DNA from: Lunularia cruciata
Taxonomy: Eukaryota; Streptophyta; Marchantiopsida; Lunulariales; Lunulariaceae
NCBI GenBank assembly: GCA_948567375.1
Contig: OX419755.1
Span: 54,813,001 to 54,877,000, forward strand
DNA: 64,000 bases
Direction: 5' to 3'
Part shown: positions 61,650 to 64,000 of the stretch, piece by piece
Layout of the letters: each line of letters begins with the position of its first letter
Position numbering within the stretch: the stretch's first letter is position 1
The notes under the pieces: generated by a model
The model's input: only the letters and a program-made list of their open reading frames with translations
What the model was told of the DNA's origin: nothing
Database searches by the model: none
Translations under genes and position numbers: made by a program

Positions 61650-62640
61650 AGGAGGCTTGTGAATAGACCCTTAAGATTGATATGAGGGTGAATGGTCACA
61701 AGACCAAGGATATACTTGTTGATAGAGGATCTACTATGAATGCTATGTTGGAGAGATTGGTGAAGAAATTTTTGCATGATACCTTCTAGCACAATAAAAG
61801 GCTCATGAAAATACCTTTAGGATTGATGTAAGGTTAAATGGTCATAAGATCAAGGATGTACTTGTTGATGGATGATTCATAATGAATGTTATATTAAAGA
61901 TATTGATGATAAAATTCTGGTATGATATCTCATAAACCTTCAACATTTGTGGTGAGCATGGAAAGTACTGGTTATGGGAGTTCAAAATCTCTTAACTTTA
62001 TAAGTCTTGAAGGGTTCAAGCTACAATTAACTACTTGGAGGCCATGGTTGAAAGTAGCTTGTATAATAGATTGAAGATGCAAAACATACATTAGAATTGA
62101 AAACCAAATCATTGACCTAAAGTTCCTATAACTCATACCAAATACACCTCATATAAAAATTTACCATCTTTGACTATTAGGAACTAGATTCAAACAAAGG
62201 AGCTTCAAGTGTGGACATCATTGTGGAGAAGAGACCTCTTTGAATGAGGATTAGTTTGAGTTTGATTTTGATGTGCATCCTTGTATGCTATGAAATTTGT
62301 GCCTAAGCTAGAGGTTTTGGAGGATCCTAATAAATCAACATTGGTACCTAAGGAGGTAGAGAGAAGACGCTTTACCCTCAAGTATGGTCCAAATGTTATC
62401 AAGGAGGAGAAAGTAAAATTCAAAGAGATTTTTCACAAGTAGATCCATGTGTTTGCTTATAGTTCTGAGGATCTCAAGGAAATCACCTTGGAAGAGCATA
62501 TGATAAAGGTGAAGTCATATACAAGATTTGTTTAAGATACATATGAGAAAGAAGAAGACCATTGCAACAAGATCTAGATCTTATACCATGGTGAAAGATA
62601 TTGTTTTCCACCAATGTAGTAATATGGAGTTAGAAAATGA
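61650..62640 (+). pseudogene. Gypsy protease and reverse-transcriptase start remnant
   Basis: Protease-like text occurs twice: VNGHKTKDILVDRGSTMNAM near 61690 and LNGHKIKDVLVDG near 61825, where the D[S/T]GA site would be. It is followed by a reverse-transcriptase N-terminal lead-in near 62380-62530 (VKFKEIFHK..HVFAYSSEDLKEI). All frames are broken. This is a different gypsy lineage from family B, judged by the protease and the lead-in to RT. Confidence 0.6.
61690..61940 (+). repeat. ~130-bp duplication of a protease-like segment
   Basis: GTGAATGGTCACAAGACCAAGG (61690) and GTTAAATGGTCATAAGATCAAGG (61822) start two diverged copies that run in parallel to AATGATACCTT/GGTATGATATCT. Confidence 0.7.
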
Positions 62641-62689
62641 GTAAGTAGAAGCTAATGAATCGCTAATATAACAAAAGGAAGTAGAACTA

Positions 62690-63115
62690 GCCTAAGAATG
62701 TCCTAGAAGTATCAAGAAAGCTTGTGTGTAGAATATCCTAGAAGCATGCAAGAAGCTTCTTGGTGAGAAGCTTCTAAGAACTTTCTAAGGGTAGGGTAAC
62801 TTGTATGCCAAGTTGATGGCTAACTTAGCTTGCACTCCAAGTAAGGCGGCTCCTAGAAGGAATTTCTTGGGAAGCTTCTTAGGAGTCTTGTACCCAAATG
62901 ATCTATAAATACCTGAGCCAAACTCAAGCTAGGCATTGGGAGTCTCCTTCACTTGAGAGTTTCAATGTGATATTCCACTCCAATCTTCTATTTTCCTATT
63001 TCTCTCCTTGGTCTTTTAAAACCAAGGAGTTAGTAATCTACTTTGAAAAGAAATGGAGAAGGAAGATTCTACTTGTGAAGGAGTTAAGGTGGTTAATTAT
63101 ATAGGATTCAGGTTA
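62690..63115 (+). repeat. LTR-like promoter sequence
   Basis: AGAAGCTTCT-type motifs repeat several times (62746-62885), followed by a TATA box in GATCTATAAATACCTGAGCC (about 62898-62917) and pyrimidine-rich sequence. The pattern is that of a plant LTR U3-R region. No second LTR found in the window. Confidence 0.45.
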
Positions 63116-64000
63116 AAAGGATGGTGAGTACACCCTCAACCCTTGTTTATATACTTATGATATACTTACACACAAATGTTACTAATTACTAGAAAAACTT
63201 AATTTACTAGACTAAAATTCATCTCAAATTAAAAGTCTAAAGGAATATCCGAACTCTTAGAATAATCACTATAAGTATATGGTCTTATCTTGAACTAGCA
63301 TTGAGTCAAAGGTTCCTTTTCATGGGCTTTCTATAAATTATAGAAAATTCTATACCAAAAAGGGTTGTAGACTAAAGAGTTAGTGATGTTTTCCTCAAAG
63401 CCAAATATCAAGGAACAGTACAAGGTCAATATATTGAAACCAAAAATAATGGTGCTTACTCTTTCAAACTCTCTAAAATAGAATCACCTTTGTCTTGGTG
63501 TGACTAATTCTACCTAATCATTGCTAATTTAGAAGCTTGGTTAAACTCCATTAAAAAAATATATTTCATTTACTTGCAATACTATCCTCAATATTTAATA
63601 GAAGATACATGCACCAATGTGTACTACATTAAACCCAGACAAAGATTTCACTTGTCCATAGACTGAAGGTAACCTTACCTTCATAGTATGATACATCTTC
63701 ACCTTATCATGGTTGATACTATCAAAATATCTTTCTCTAAACTCCTTCTTGGGAGCCTTAATACTCCTTCTTATACCAAAATTGAGCTTCTTCTAATCCA
63801 CATCTACCTAAAGTTTTTAATCTTTCTTCTTAAAAATTATAATAAGAGACATCAGTTTTGAATTTTCTACCTCAAAGACAAACCCATCTCTTTGAGCTTA
63901 TTAATCTTCTCTTTCACAATCAACAGTATCAATGATACAACATTCTTTTTGACAACATACAACATTCCTTTTAGCAACTTTTTAGATGATACAACATTCC
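63116..64000. other. AT-rich sequence to window end
   Basis: No open frame with recognisable similarity. The last bases repeat ATACAACATTC three times (63939-64000), a small repeat cut by the window end. Confidence 0.4.

Overview
The window is nuclear DNA of a land plant. The evidence is a plant-type GT37 fucosyltransferase, a GPI-anchored lipid-transfer protein with the eight-cysteine motif, an NPF/PTR transporter, a FAD-dependent desaturase-like protein with a transit-peptide-like N-terminus, and a plastid-type UMP kinase. Genes have GT-AG introns of roughly 80 to 1,200 bases. They sit in compact islands between old LTR, LINE and AT-rich repeats. A seed-free plant such as a moss, liverwort or lycophyte is my guess. 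The species cannot be read from this sequence alone.

Layout. 1-1830: reversed 5' LTR and leader of an LTR retrotransposon (family A), relatively undecayed. 2600-4961: two-exon fucosyltransferase. 5405-8880: decayed Ty1/copia element carrying a reversed family-B LTR (7318-7775) and a 100-bp short element with perfect 13-bp target duplications. 9500-10060: insert containing a piece of mitochondrial cox1. 10061-17920: AT-rich relics, including a plus-strand LINE reverse-transcriptase fragment near 15.84-16.30 kb. 17921-18131: head-to-head pair of the short element. 18180-25100: minus-strand LINE corpse split by a 3.9-kb insertion (about 20170-24078) that carries a broken gene with a long coiled coil. 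25.5-40.7 kb: gene island with the lipid-transfer protein (plus strand), then NPF transporter, desaturase-like oxidoreductase and UMP kinase (all minus). 40.7-44.75 kb: AT-rich relics with another short element. 44755-56150: heavily decayed second copy of family A, into whose primer-binding site a complete 8.57-kb Ty3/gypsy chromovirus (family B, 46208-54777) has inserted. 56.15-64 kb: AT-rich relics with a MITE-like element and gypsy pol fragments.

I rebuilt exon structures by hand from splice signals, phase and family conservation: 572 aa for the fucosyltransferase, 175 aa for the lipid-transfer protein (with a 21-nt exon), 644 aa for the transporter, 570 aa in 13 exons for the desaturase-like protein (one intron seems to use a GC donor), and 366 aa for the intronless UMP kinase. 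These genes look like independent housekeeping or cell-surface genes. Nothing suggests they form one pathway, except that the last two are both likely plastid proteins.

The most informative structure is the repeat landscape. The window holds its own empty-site control for the family-B insertion, a pair of family-A copies that shows strong C-to-T decay, and a family of ~100-bp elements with a hairpin that keeps its pairing through base changes.
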